From assembly GCA_029834535.1 (NCBI GenBank), contig JAQMWT010000594.1:62001-126000 (forward strand): DNA of 64,000 nt, in the 5' to 3' direction. Under the pieces are notes generated by a model. The model made no database searches and was not told the DNA's origin. It saw only the letters and a list, made by a program, of their open reading frames with translations. Below, one piece after another: positions 19,085-26,435 of the stretch (the stretch's first letter is position 1; every line of letters starts with the position of its first letter). The translations under genes were made by a program, and so were the position numbers. The DNA comes from Chrysophaeum taylorii (lineage: Eukaryota > Sar > Pelagophyceae > Pelagomonadales > Pelagomonadaceae).

Positions 19085-19412
19085 TTAGGTTGTTCTTAGA
19101 GGGGGCGACACGAGGATGATAATGTCTCCCCGGACGAAAAGCATCTCTATATTCCGTTTCGACGCCTGCGAGGACTTGAAGGAGGCGGGCGTCGTCGCAA
19201 AACTCGCTCACCCGAATGATCTCCTCTTGCGTCTCCTCGTCGACGTCCTGGATCGTGACCGTCTCCTCGACGTCCCCGAGGACCATGTTCAGGTGCTGGT
19301 CGAAGGCGTGGAGCTTGCCGCGCAGCTCGCGGTCTCCCTTACACTTTACCAAGACCCGCTCGTCGATCGAGAGTCGAATTAAGTCGAGCGGCTCGCGGCA
19401 TTCAGAGCTCAT
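19085..19412 (-). CDS. LSM3: U6 snRNA-associated Sm-like protein LSm3
   Basis: Two exons (19412-19212 and 19165-19085) separated by a 46-bp GT..AG intron encode 92 residues, the normal LSm3 size. Exon 1 carries the N-terminal helix and Sm1 motif ([40 protein letters not shown]). Exon 2 gives the Sm2 motif, [20 protein letters not shown], ending LRTT. Without splicing the frame reads into nonsense after EEIIR, so the intron is well supported. LSm3 is a subunit of the LSm2-8 ring (U6 snRNA, nucleus) and the LSm1-7 ring (mRNA decapping, cytoplasm). It is convergent with ARP1 (31 bp between stops) and divergent from the SNase gene (40 bp between starts). Confidence 0.93.
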
Positions 19413-19452
19413 CTTCTACTCCTACGCTAGCCCTTCTTCTCTTCGCGCAGGT
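19413..19452. promoter_or_regulatory. 40-bp divergent start-codon interval (LSm3 / SNase)
   Basis: Only 40 bp separate the start codons of two divergent genes. It includes a pyrimidine tract, and TTCGCGCAG precedes the SNase ATG. A bidirectional promoter here or within exon 1 of either gene is implied. Confidence 0.5.
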
Positions 19453-20196
19453 ATGTTTCTGGCACTAGCGGCGGCGGCGGTCTTGCAGCAGCAGCAGCAG
19501 CAGCCGACTCCTAGATGGCTAGGCAGGCGGCGCGCGCTCGGGGTGTTCTTGGCGGTGCCGCAGTGTGCGAGCGCGACCTCCGATGACGTGGTTGTCCGCG
19601 TCATCGACGCGAACACCGTCAAGCTCGAGAAGCTCGGGACGGTGCGGCTCGCGGGCGTGCGATTGCCCGAATACGGGGGGTACCCCGACTGCTTCGACCG
19701 CGCGCCCGACGCGCGCACGCGGCTGCTGCTCCCGCGGCGGACGCGATGCCGCGTCGCCATCGTCAAGGACGACAAGCGACCGACCGTCGAGATCTTCGCG
19801 TCGGGCAGCGCGTCGGTCAACGAGCAACTCGTGCGCGACGGCTACGCGCTCGCCGTCCGCGGCTCGAGCTTGAAAGAAGCCGAGGCTGCCGCTCGGGCCG
19901 ATCGCCGTGGTATTTGGGACGACTGCTCGCGACGAGAACAGTTGACGGCGGTTTTCGAGGAAATCGATCTTCCCCCGGAAGCCCCCAAGCCCAATCCCGG
20001 CGACGCGAAGAACTGTGCCGATTTCGAGACGTACGAGGACGCCAAGCGCTTCTTCGACGCTTACTTCGATCTCTACGGCGACGTCGCGAATCTCGACAGG
20101 GACGGCGACGGCATCCCGTGCCCGCGGCTCCCGCACACCTCGGATGCCGTGCGCTTTCAGTTCAAACGGCCCTCAAGACAAGACAAGGCAAGATAA
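19453..20196 (+). CDS. SNase-like (thermonuclease) protein with C-terminal Excalibur domain
   Basis: The 247-residue product begins at the ATG at 19453; the longer upstream frame is only LSm3 antisense. Its leader has a Gln run, then GRRRALGVFLAVPQCASA, a twin-arginine/hydrophobic/AxA pattern like secretory or thylakoid-lumen signals. The SNase OB fold spans about 45-160: VVRVIDANTVKL, GTVRLAGVRLPEYGG, NEQLVRDGYALAV, RADRRGIWDDC. The C-terminus (about 185-230) is an Excalibur module: NCADFETYEDAKRFFDAY then LDRDGDGIPC, a DxDxDGxxC calcium-binding signature. SNases are calcium-dependent nucleases. The usual first catalytic Arg appears as R in VRLAGVRLP, but I cannot verify the full active site. 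It is convergent with the next gene, with 9 bp between stops. Confidence 0.85.
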   Translation: MFLALAAAAVLQQQQQQPTPRWLGRRRALGVFLAVPQCASATSDDVVVRVIDANTVKLEKLGTVRLAGVRLPEYGGYPDCFDRAPDARTRLLLPRRTRCRVAIVKDDKRPTVEIFASGSASVNEQLVRDGYALAVRGSSLKEAEAAARADRRGIWDDCSRREQLTAVFEEIDLPPEAPKPNPGDAKNCADFETYEDAKRFFDAYFDLYGDVANLDRDGDGIPCPRLPHTSDAVRFQFKRPSRQDKAR

Positions 20197-20205
20197 TAAA
20201 ATACT

Positions 20206-21439
20206 CTAATTATTCTCGCGGAGCGCCGCGCGGACGGCCTCGACGACGGGGACGGGGCGCAAGCCGAGCTGCGGGGATGCGCGTTGGTGTGAGTAAAAGG
20301 AAAGAACGCACATGTCTCTCGAAGTTGGATGAGTCCATCGCCACGTCGAGGGGCGAGGGGTAGGGGAGAGCGGCGCCGGCGGCGGCGGCGCGCGAGACCG
20401 AGTTCAGGGTGGCGTTGTCCTGCTGCTGCTGCTGCTGCGAGGCACCGTCGCACCGTCATCGAATAGTTCGTTGCACAAAAAGAAAGATCAGCACACCCAC
20501 CTCGAGGATCTGGAGGACGAGGCGGCCGAGGTCGAGGCGCGAGAAAGGCGAGGGGCCGCCGGCGTTGAGGTGGAGAAAGACGGGCGGGTAGGCGCGGCGG
20601 GCTTCGCGGTCGCGAAAGGCCAACTCTGAGGGCTTCTTGGTGGCGGCGTCGAGGGCCTCGGCGCGCGCCTTGGTGTCCGCCGGTTCGTAACGCTTGGCGT
20701 GGAGCTCGATGACGCGGAGGATGCCGTCGACGACAGCACGAACGTCGACGAAGGACCGGATCTCGTCGCGCCAAAGGTCGACCGGCTCGCCCTTGGAGAG
20801 CTCGGACGAGAGCCATTGCACGAACTTTCCGTCTCCGGTGAAGGGGGCGCGCGGGCCGACCATGTTGGAGCAGCGGAGGATGGCGCAGCGCGGCCACGCG
20901 AGCAGGCATTTCTCGAAGGCCAGCTTCGAGCGTCCGTAGGCGTTCACCGGTCGCGCGGCGTCGATCGCGGTCGCGGCCGCCGCGACGCCCTGGCCGCCGT
21001 CGCCATAAGGCGCCTCGTCTCCGCCCAAGACGATGTCGGTCGACAGCTGCACGAAGAGTGCGTCGGGGACAACCGCGAACATCGTCTCGAGGAGCGCGAG
21101 CGGGCAGTTTGTCTTCGTCGCCGCCTCGGGATCCGCCTCGCACGCCTTGGGGGACGCCATCGCGGCCGTGTTGACCACCACGTCCGGCAGCGAGCGCCAC
21201 AACGCCTTGGCGACGCTCGTCTCGTCAGTGATGTCCATGTGAAGCGCGCCGGCGCCCTCGCAGGTCCACACCCCCTCGCGCCGATGCGTATACATCACGA
21301 CGGCCTCTTTCTTCTTCGTCAGCGCTGCGACGAGGTGCTGCGCGACGTAGCCAGACCCGGTCACCAGCACGCGCACCCGCCCGTCCGCCTGCGCCTTGTT
21401 GCGGCCCGACGGCGCCGCGAACACCTTGCGCGAGGTCAT
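20206..21439 (-). CDS. RmlD / MAT2B-like NAD(P)-dependent sugar-nucleotide reductase
   Basis: Three exons (21439-20501, 20431-20312, 20268-20206) give 373 residues, all introns phase 0 and 69 or 43 bp long. The N-terminal Rossmann motif is VRVLVTGSGYVAQHL. The extended-SDR core follows: DITDETSVAKAL, PDVVVNTAAM, LFVQLSTDIVLGG (Ser/Thr), then the catalytic YGRSK (YxxxK) in VNAYGRSKLAFEK, ILRCSNMVGP and SFVDVRAVVDGI. The last exon gives LGLRPVPVVEAVRAAL, the usual RmlD ending. Family members reduce dTDP-4-dehydrorhamnose or act as the methionine adenosyltransferase beta subunit (MAT2B); sequence inspection does not decide. The second exon's start lies in a CAG run, so its exact acceptor could shift by whole codons. 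Confidence 0.8.
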
Positions 21440-21523
21440 GTCATCATTACCCTCGTCGTCACCTTTCTCGCCGCAAATCAACAAAATTCCCGCATTAATT
21501 CTAATTCTCCGAACAACAAAACC

Positions 21524-22231
21524 ATGACGGCGTGGACGCCCCCTAGAAGGAGCAAAAAGGCGCTCGCGCTGAGCGAGATCATAGCGCAGGAGATGGAGGA
21601 CGCCGCCGACGAGGAGCTCCAGCGGGCGCTCAAGGCGTCGTCGGAAGAGTACACGCGAGGAGCCGCCGACATCTCGGGCATCGAGGCCGAGGTCCGCGCA
21701 ACGCTCGACGACGACGACGCGAGCCTCGCGCTCGCGCTGCAGCTGGAGGAAGAAGGCGCGGCAGCGGCGGCGCGGTCCGACGCGAGGCGGCGAGCCGCGG
21801 TGAGGAAGGCCGAGGCGCGGCACGAGCGCGTGCGCGTGCTCTCGCCCGCGGAGGCGCTGCTCGAGGGATCGCGGGAGGTCGCCGAGTCAGCCTACGTCGT
21901 TGGCGACGGCGATGGCATCAGCGACGTGATCGACGCCGAGGGTGTCGTCCTCGAGGCCAAGCTCGGGACGGGACTCATCGGTCGCCGCCTCGACGGCTCT
22001 CTCGTGTCCAAGCACGACGCGAGACTCGACGCGCGCCTCAAAGCCCAGTCCCTCCACGACACCTTCGAGGGCGCCGGAGACCTTGTCGAAGAGCGCGTTC
22101 CGGGTCGTGTGTATAACGACCTCCTTCGCAAGAAAGACCGGGCCCTTCACCACCTCCAGGAAGCTGCGGCGCAGCGCAAGCAGCGCGATCGCGGCGACGA
22201 CAAGCATCGCGGCGACGACAAGCGGCCATAA
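21524..22231 (+). CDS. UIM-containing protein resembling the RIOK3 N-terminal region, no kinase domain
   Basis: The 235-residue acidic/basic protein starts at the ATG at 21524. Two UIM-like helices are visible: DEELQRALKASSEE and DDASLALALQLEEEG. The second, followed by the block SLVSKHDARLDARLKAQ and GDLVEERVPGRVYNDLL, resembles the N-terminal region of RIO3 kinases (ALQLQ..., TKHDxxxxxRKNA, then a helix before the kinase domain). The kinase itself is absent: the stop comes directly after a Lys/Asp-rich tail. It may be a free-standing RIOK3-N-like ubiquitin-binding or ribosome-assembly factor, or simply an unrelated UIM protein. The divergent start to the RmlD-like gene is 84 bp away. Confidence 0.6.
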   Translation: MTAWTPPRRSKKALALSEIIAQEMEDAADEELQRALKASSEEYTRGAADISGIEAEVRATLDDDDASLALALQLEEEGAAAAARSDARRRAAVRKAEARHERVRVLSPAEALLEGSREVAESAYVVGDGDGISDVIDAEGVVLEAKLGTGLIGRRLDGSLVSKHDARLDARLKAQSLHDTFEGAGDLVEERVPGRVYNDLLRKKDRALHHLQEAAAQRKQRDRGDDKHRGDDKRP

Positions 22232-22407
22232 TAATATTAATAATTGAGGCGGCGGGACTCCTCCATCCCCAGGTGATGTTTCTTTGTTTTTTGAGAGATT
22301 GAGATAGAGACAGGATCGGATCGTATCGTCGTCGGCTCGGGAACAAGATTGCGGACTCGCCTTGTCGTCGTCGTCGTCGTCTGAGATTCTTCCAACACAC
22401 CATCCTC

Positions 22408-23476
22408 TCAGCGTTCGATGAGATGCGAGACCCAGACGGGCTGGCGGAAGGGATGAACGTAGACGCCGCGGTCGCGGAGCTCGAGGGCACGAGGCAACCT
22501 AAAAAATACAAATACGAGGTCTCCGGGATTGTGTGTCGAGACAAACGCACGTGGCCGTATCGTAGGCTTCAACCCAGACTTTGAGGGCGTCGGCCGCGGC
22601 GGCGTCGGCGACGGCGGCGACGGTCTGGCCCTTGTCGTCGGCGGGCGCCGCCTCGAACCATTCATCGATGGAGAAGGGCGTGGCGTTGAGGAGGACCGAG
22701 TCGTCGGGACGCGAGTCGTGGGTGACGAGCTTCGCGGTGGGCGCGGCGATGGTCTCCACGAGCGTGGCGACGAGGTGGGCGTCGCGCTTGTCGGCGGCGT
22801 CGGCATCCTCGAGGACGGCCTTGGCGATCGAGAACGGCTTGGTCGCGGCTTGGAGGATGGTGTTGACGGCCTTGACGTCCATGGCCGAAACGTCGAGGAT
22901 GACGAGGCTGGGCTTACCGAGGTCGGCGACGACGGACCGGAAGCCGCCGTCCTGGGAGTAGTACGCGGGCGCGGCCACGGTCGCGCCAATATTTTTGAGG
23001 AGGTCGACGGCCTCGTCGACATACGGGACGCTCGAGACGAGGGAAATGAGCGTGACATCTCGCGCGGCGGCGAGCTGCGCCAGGCACTGGCCGACGGCGC
23101 CCTCGGCCCCGCAGTGAAGCACGACGTCGCCGGGCGCGGTCGACGCGAGCAACCGGTACGCGGTGCAGGCTCGCGCGAAGAAGGCTCCGAGTTCGGCCGG
23201 CACGGCCGTCGGGATCTTGACTGCCCTTGAGGCATCCACCTTGGCGACGCTCTTGAGCCCCGAAAACTTGGGCGAGAAGGCGAGGTCGTCCTTCTTGAAC
23301 AACGAGGCCGCCCTGTCGCCGACGGCCTCCACGACGCCGACGCCCTCCTGCAACGTCGCCGTCACCGGCGACGCGAGCATGCGCACGGCGACCTCGGTCG
23401 GCTTGAGCGACGATATGTCGTCGGCACCGAGCGAGAGACCCCTCCTCGTGATACACCCAAACAAGGCACGACGCAT
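22408..23476 (-). CDS. Divergent MDR-superfamily reductase, MECR/Etr1-like (mitochondrial)
   Basis: Two exons (23476-22551 and 22498-22408) with a 52-bp GT..AG intron encode 338 residues. The N-terminus MRRALFGCITRRG is a good mitochondrial presequence. The MDR fold is seen in EVAVRMLASPVTATL, GVGVVEAVG, then ACTAYRLLASTAPGDVVLHC, which strongly recalls the CTAYRML motif of mitochondrial enoyl-ACP reductase, and the nucleotide-binding GAEGAVGQCLAQLAAA. The C-terminus ends ALELRDRGVYVHPFRQPVWV. MECR catalyses the last step of mitochondrial fatty acid synthesis (NADPH-dependent). The catalytic Tyr region is too divergent to confirm, so a quinone-reductase-like function remains possible. Start codons of this gene and the next are 55 bp apart, divergent. 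Confidence 0.7.
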
Positions 23477-23531
23477 GACGCGCAGCTCAACGGCAACAGT
23501 TTCAACCAACGGATCATCCATCCGTCCGATT

Positions 23532-24575
23532 ATGAGCCAGCCGACCCCCCCCCCTCCCGCGGCGGCGGCGGCGGCGGCGGCGGCGGGTCCCCCTGTGCCG
23601 TCCCCTCCCGCGGGGACTCCTTCTCCTCCGGCGCAGGCGCCCGCGCCCGCGTCCGCGCCCGCGTCCGAGCCCGCGGCGGCCGTACCAGCACCGGCCACCA
23701 GCAGAACCAACGGCGATGCCCCCACCGCCGCGGCGGAAAGCGGCACCGCCCCCCCCGCCGACAAAAAGGCCAAGGGGGACCCGCTCCTCATCCCCAAGGC
23801 GGCCGTAAAGCGCATCATGAAGCTCGACAGCGACGTAAACCAAGTCGCGAACGACGCCGTCATCCTCGTCGCGAAGGCTACGGAACTCTTCCTCGAAAAA
23901 TTCTCGAGAGACGCGCACGCGCACGCCCAGAGTCGGAATCGACGCTCGATAAAATATGAAGACGTCGCCGACGCGAGGATCCAGGATCCCGCCCTCGATT
24001 TCATGGCTGGCGTCGTACCGCCGGCCCGCGACCACTTGGCCGCGCCCGCGCCCGCCGGACCGCAGCTGCACCCAATGATCATTCCCCCATCGCAGCTGCC
24101 ACAGCAGCAAATGGCCCCCCTGCAACCAATGCCGCAACAGCAAATCAACCCCCCGCCGCAGCAGCCCCCGCAGCAGCAGCAGCAGCAGCAAATGGCCCCG
24201 ATGCCGCCGCCGCAGCAGCAGCAACAAATGGCCCCGATGCCACCGCCGCAGCAGCAGCAAATGGCCCCGATGCCGCCGCCGCAGCAGCAGCAACAAATGG
24301 CCCCGATGCCACCGCCGCAGCAGCAGCAAATGGCCCCGATGCCGCCGCCGCTCCAGCAGCAAATGGCCCCGATGCCGCCGCAGCACCAGCAGATTGTCAT
24401 GCCGCAGCCGGTGCAACCCCCGATGGTCATGCCACGACCACCACAGATGGTCCTCCCGCAACAGATGATGCCGCCGTCGCAGCCTATGCCCCTCGCCATG
24501 CCGCCGCCACCGCCGATCGTTCTCCTCCCTCCTTCCCCCGCGGCCGGCCCTTCGTCCACGGGGGCTGCGCCTTAG
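23532..24575 (+). CDS. Histone-fold protein of POLE4/CHRAC/NF-YC type with Gln-Met-Pro repeats
   Basis: The 347-residue protein has a Pro/Ala-rich N-terminus (1-75), a single histone-fold domain at about 82-165 (LLIPKAAVKRIMKLDSDVNQ, DAVILVAKATELFLEKF, RRSIKYEDVADARIQDPALD), and a long Gln/Met/Pro C-terminus. The wording is nearest to POLE4/Dpb3/CHRAC1, where IMKxxxDV...AKATELF...LKYxDLA is typical; NF-YC has IMKLDEDV...AKAAEIF. Either would make it half of a histone-fold dimer acting on DNA in polymerase epsilon, a remodeller or the CCAAT factor. The partner is not in this window. The Gln-rich tail is typical of NF-YC, which keeps that alternative open. Confidence 0.75.
   Translation: MSQPTPPPPAAAAAAAAAGPPVPSPPAGTPSPPAQAPAPASAPASEPAAAVPAPATSRTNGDAPTAAAESGTAPPADKKAKGDPLLIPKAAVKRIMKLDSDVNQVANDAVILVAKATELFLEKFSRDAHAHAQSRNRRSIKYEDVADARIQDPALDFMAGVVPPARDHLAAPAPAGPQLHPMIIPPSQLPQQQMAPLQPMPQQQINPPPQQPPQQQQQQQMAPMPPPQQQQQMAPMPPPQQQQMAPMPPPQQQQQMAPMPPPQQQQMAPMPPPLQQQMAPMPPQHQQIVMPQPVQPPMVMPRPPQMVLPQQMMPPSQPMPLAMPPPPPIVLLPPSPAAGPSSTGAAP
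24170..24372 (+). repeat. Coding minisatellite (QQQMAPMPPPQQ units)
   Basis: About six near-identical units of 30-36 bp, built on CAGCAGCAGCAAATGGCCCCGATGCC, encode QQMAPMPPP iterations in the C-terminal tail. Units differ by Gln-codon number, as expected for slippage. Confidence 0.85.
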
Positions 24576-24879
24576 GTCGTCGGAGCGAGCGACCCTTTTT
24601 TTTTATTTTTCCCGTTGTTGGCGCGGTTGGACTTTTCGTAACGAGCGAGGGGCGCAGCATGCAGCGGCCACGTCATCATGAATACCCTACGGGGTAGGTA
24701 CATATAGATATCACGACCCCCCTTCGGCTGCGCAGGATATCATCGGATATCAGGCTTTTTGTGCCCCATAATTTAATGAATTCAAGCATGGGGCAGTTCA
24801 AGAAGATCTTTCCTCTCTCATCTTTTGTCGCCACATATTAATTAATTAATTAATTTATTTATTTATTAATCCATTGGTT
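24576..24879. other. AT-richer intergenic interval with TTAA/TTTA repeats
   Basis: This 304-bp interval has T-runs near 24595-24610, GATATC-containing sequence near 24706-24750 and an (ATTA)/(TTTA) tract at about 24837-24868. I see no gene. Confidence 0.6.
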
Positions 24880-25690
24880 ATGACTGGACGAGATACGAAG
24901 CTTTTTTCTTTCGTGAAGCGCACTATCGCCGAGCTGCGGCAGTATGCGAGCTTTAAGAACGTTGATTTGAAGGGGAAGAGACTGAAGCGCGAGATCATCG
25001 AGGTGCTTGAATCGTCGGCAAAATTTGCCGACGGCGGAGCAGCTGCACCCCGAATGGTCTGGTGCCCGGAAGGAGCTGTACCGGCACATGCGAACTTTGT
25101 TTCCCGAGAAGGAGGACGAGCGTGTGGATCGGCGGACGGTCCAGAAGGCGTTGCTTCTGAAGAAGGCTACGCTGAGTAGGATCAATTTTGAGGCTCGATT
25201 CAACGGTCGGTGGCGGTCGAGCGTCGGTTACTCTCTCCGTTTCGTTCGCGAGGCCCTAGAGGCGGGCGTGGGACATTGGGAGACCCTCGCCGCCTTCGTC
25301 GAGGCCAAGCGGAAGAACGAGCCGCCGACGAGACAGCTGCTCGAAGAGAAGATGGAGAAGAAACGCGCGTCGTTGAAGAAGCGGAAGATCGACGTCGCGT
25401 TCGAACGAGCGGAAAAAGCCGCTCGACGATATTGATGAGTACGCCGACCTCCCGCACGCGACGATCCAAGTTCGAAGTCGGATCAAGGACCGCCGAATAG
25501 TTCTCTTGAAGAAAACGGACAGCTATACGAAAAGAAGGGCTTCGAGCGGCGCGCGGCCTACTGGTCGGCGGGCGATACCAGCGACGACTGCTATTTCAAC
25601 TCCTACGACCAGAATGTCGTCGACGCCTACGTGCAAGGCCACATAAGCCTCGTTTACAAGAACATGGCCGCCGCATACCTCGCGTCGTAG
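24880..25690 (+). CDS. Unrecognised spliced gene, charged helical protein
   Basis: I do not recognise this protein. An ATG at 24880 opens a frame (LFSFVKRTIAELRQYASFKN) that makes sense only if a 40-bp GT..AG intron (25003-25042) is removed, giving KREIIE-LHPEWSGARKELYRHM. The second exon is basic and helical (RVDRRTVQKALLLKKATL, RWRSSVGYSLRFVREALEAG) to about 25430. Two TGA codons at 25433-25438 interrupt it, but the same frame then continues to 25690 with protein-like sequence (YEKKGFERRAAYWSAGDTSD, NVVDAYVQGHISLVYKNMAA). A second intron of 3n length is likely, for example 25394-25477 or 25394-25522. The final exon is the least ordinary part and may mark a lineage-specific family. A decayed gene is the alternative. 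Confidence 0.5.
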
Positions 25691-25918
25691 ACTTCTTTTG
25701 ATGGTCGCGGCGGCGTGCGACGGCCACACTTCTAGTCTCCCTCGACCGCCGGAATTCCACCACCACCACCACCACCACCACATCACCCATGTGTGGTTTG
25801 TAGTAGTAGTATTTGCCTCGGGCGTCGTCGCCGCTGCTCGATGTTACTTGAAAGGTACGGGTCGTCTTTCTATACAAAGAAGAAGCGAGCGCGCGAACGC
25901 ACGAGAGTCACCACATCA
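25691..25918. other. Short intergenic interval with (CCA)n run
   Basis: A CACCACCACCACC tract lies near 25757-25783, between two convergent genes. No gene seen. Confidence 0.6.
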
Positions 25919-26371
25919 TCAAAAGCCGAGGGAGGTGAGCCACCGTCGGACGTTGGTGACGTGGTTCCCCTTGACCGAAACTGTCGTGATGGAGCCTCCC
26001 GCGTTGCAGGCGGGCGTCGAGTAGGTGATTGCCTCGAGCTGCGACATGAAGGCTTGGACGTCGCCGTAGACGTAGCGGACCTTGGTGTAGGGCATGTGTT
26101 GCCTGTAGCGCGTGTAGACCGGGAGCCAGCCGTTTTTTGAGCGGAGAATTGCGAAGGGATGTGTCGTGGGGACGTTGTCCGGGGGGGGGGTCCAGCCGTT
26201 GGCGAGTTCGTTGGGTGCGGGCGGAAGCACTGGCGGCTCGGGTTTGGGTTGAGGTTTGAGGAGGCCCGCCTTCCGCAGCCGCGGGACATTCATGCGCTTC
26301 ACCTGGCGCTTCGAGTGGACACCGCGGACACTGGCGCGCGCGAATTGCTTGGCGGCGGCGGCGGCAAACAT
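25919..26371 (-). CDS. MRPL49: Mitochondrial large-subunit ribosomal protein mL49 (Img2 family)
   Basis: The 150-residue protein starts at the ATG at 26371 with a mitochondrial presequence (MFAAAAAKQFARASVRGVHS). The Img2/mL49 domain is at the C-terminus: NGWTPPPDNVP, HPFAILRSKNGWLPVYTRYR, YTKVRYVYGDVQAFMSQLEA, TTVSVKGNHVTNVRRWLTSL and the terminal GF. This matches the family layout (PF.I.R...LPVY...GD...L...VKG...v..wL...GF). It is a structural component of the mitoribosomal large subunit. Confidence 0.87.
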   Translation of the reverse strand: MFAAAAAKQFARASVRGVHSKRQVKRMNVPRLRKAGLLKPQPKPEPPVLPPAPNELANGWTPPPDNVPTTHPFAILRSKNGWLPVYTRYRQHMPYTKVRYVYGDVQAFMSQLEAITYSTPACNAGGSITTVSVKGNHVTNVRRWLTSLGF

Positions 26372-26435
26372 CTCGTAAAAAAAAAATCCTAAACCCTAAT
26401 TCTTTCGCTCGAGCGTTGTGCGGTCGTCGTTGTCG

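Noticed and set aside
24170-24372. Possible CRISPR array, because of regularly spaced repeats
   Set aside because: Units are contiguous coding repeats without unique spacers, in a eukaryotic nuclear gene.
23477-24559. Cys/Gly-rich minus-strand frame (CCCGGGIGAICC repeats) upstream of the MDR gene
   Set aside because: Antisense of the Gln/Met/Pro minisatellite of the histone-fold gene; the MDR protein has its own Met and presequence at 23476.
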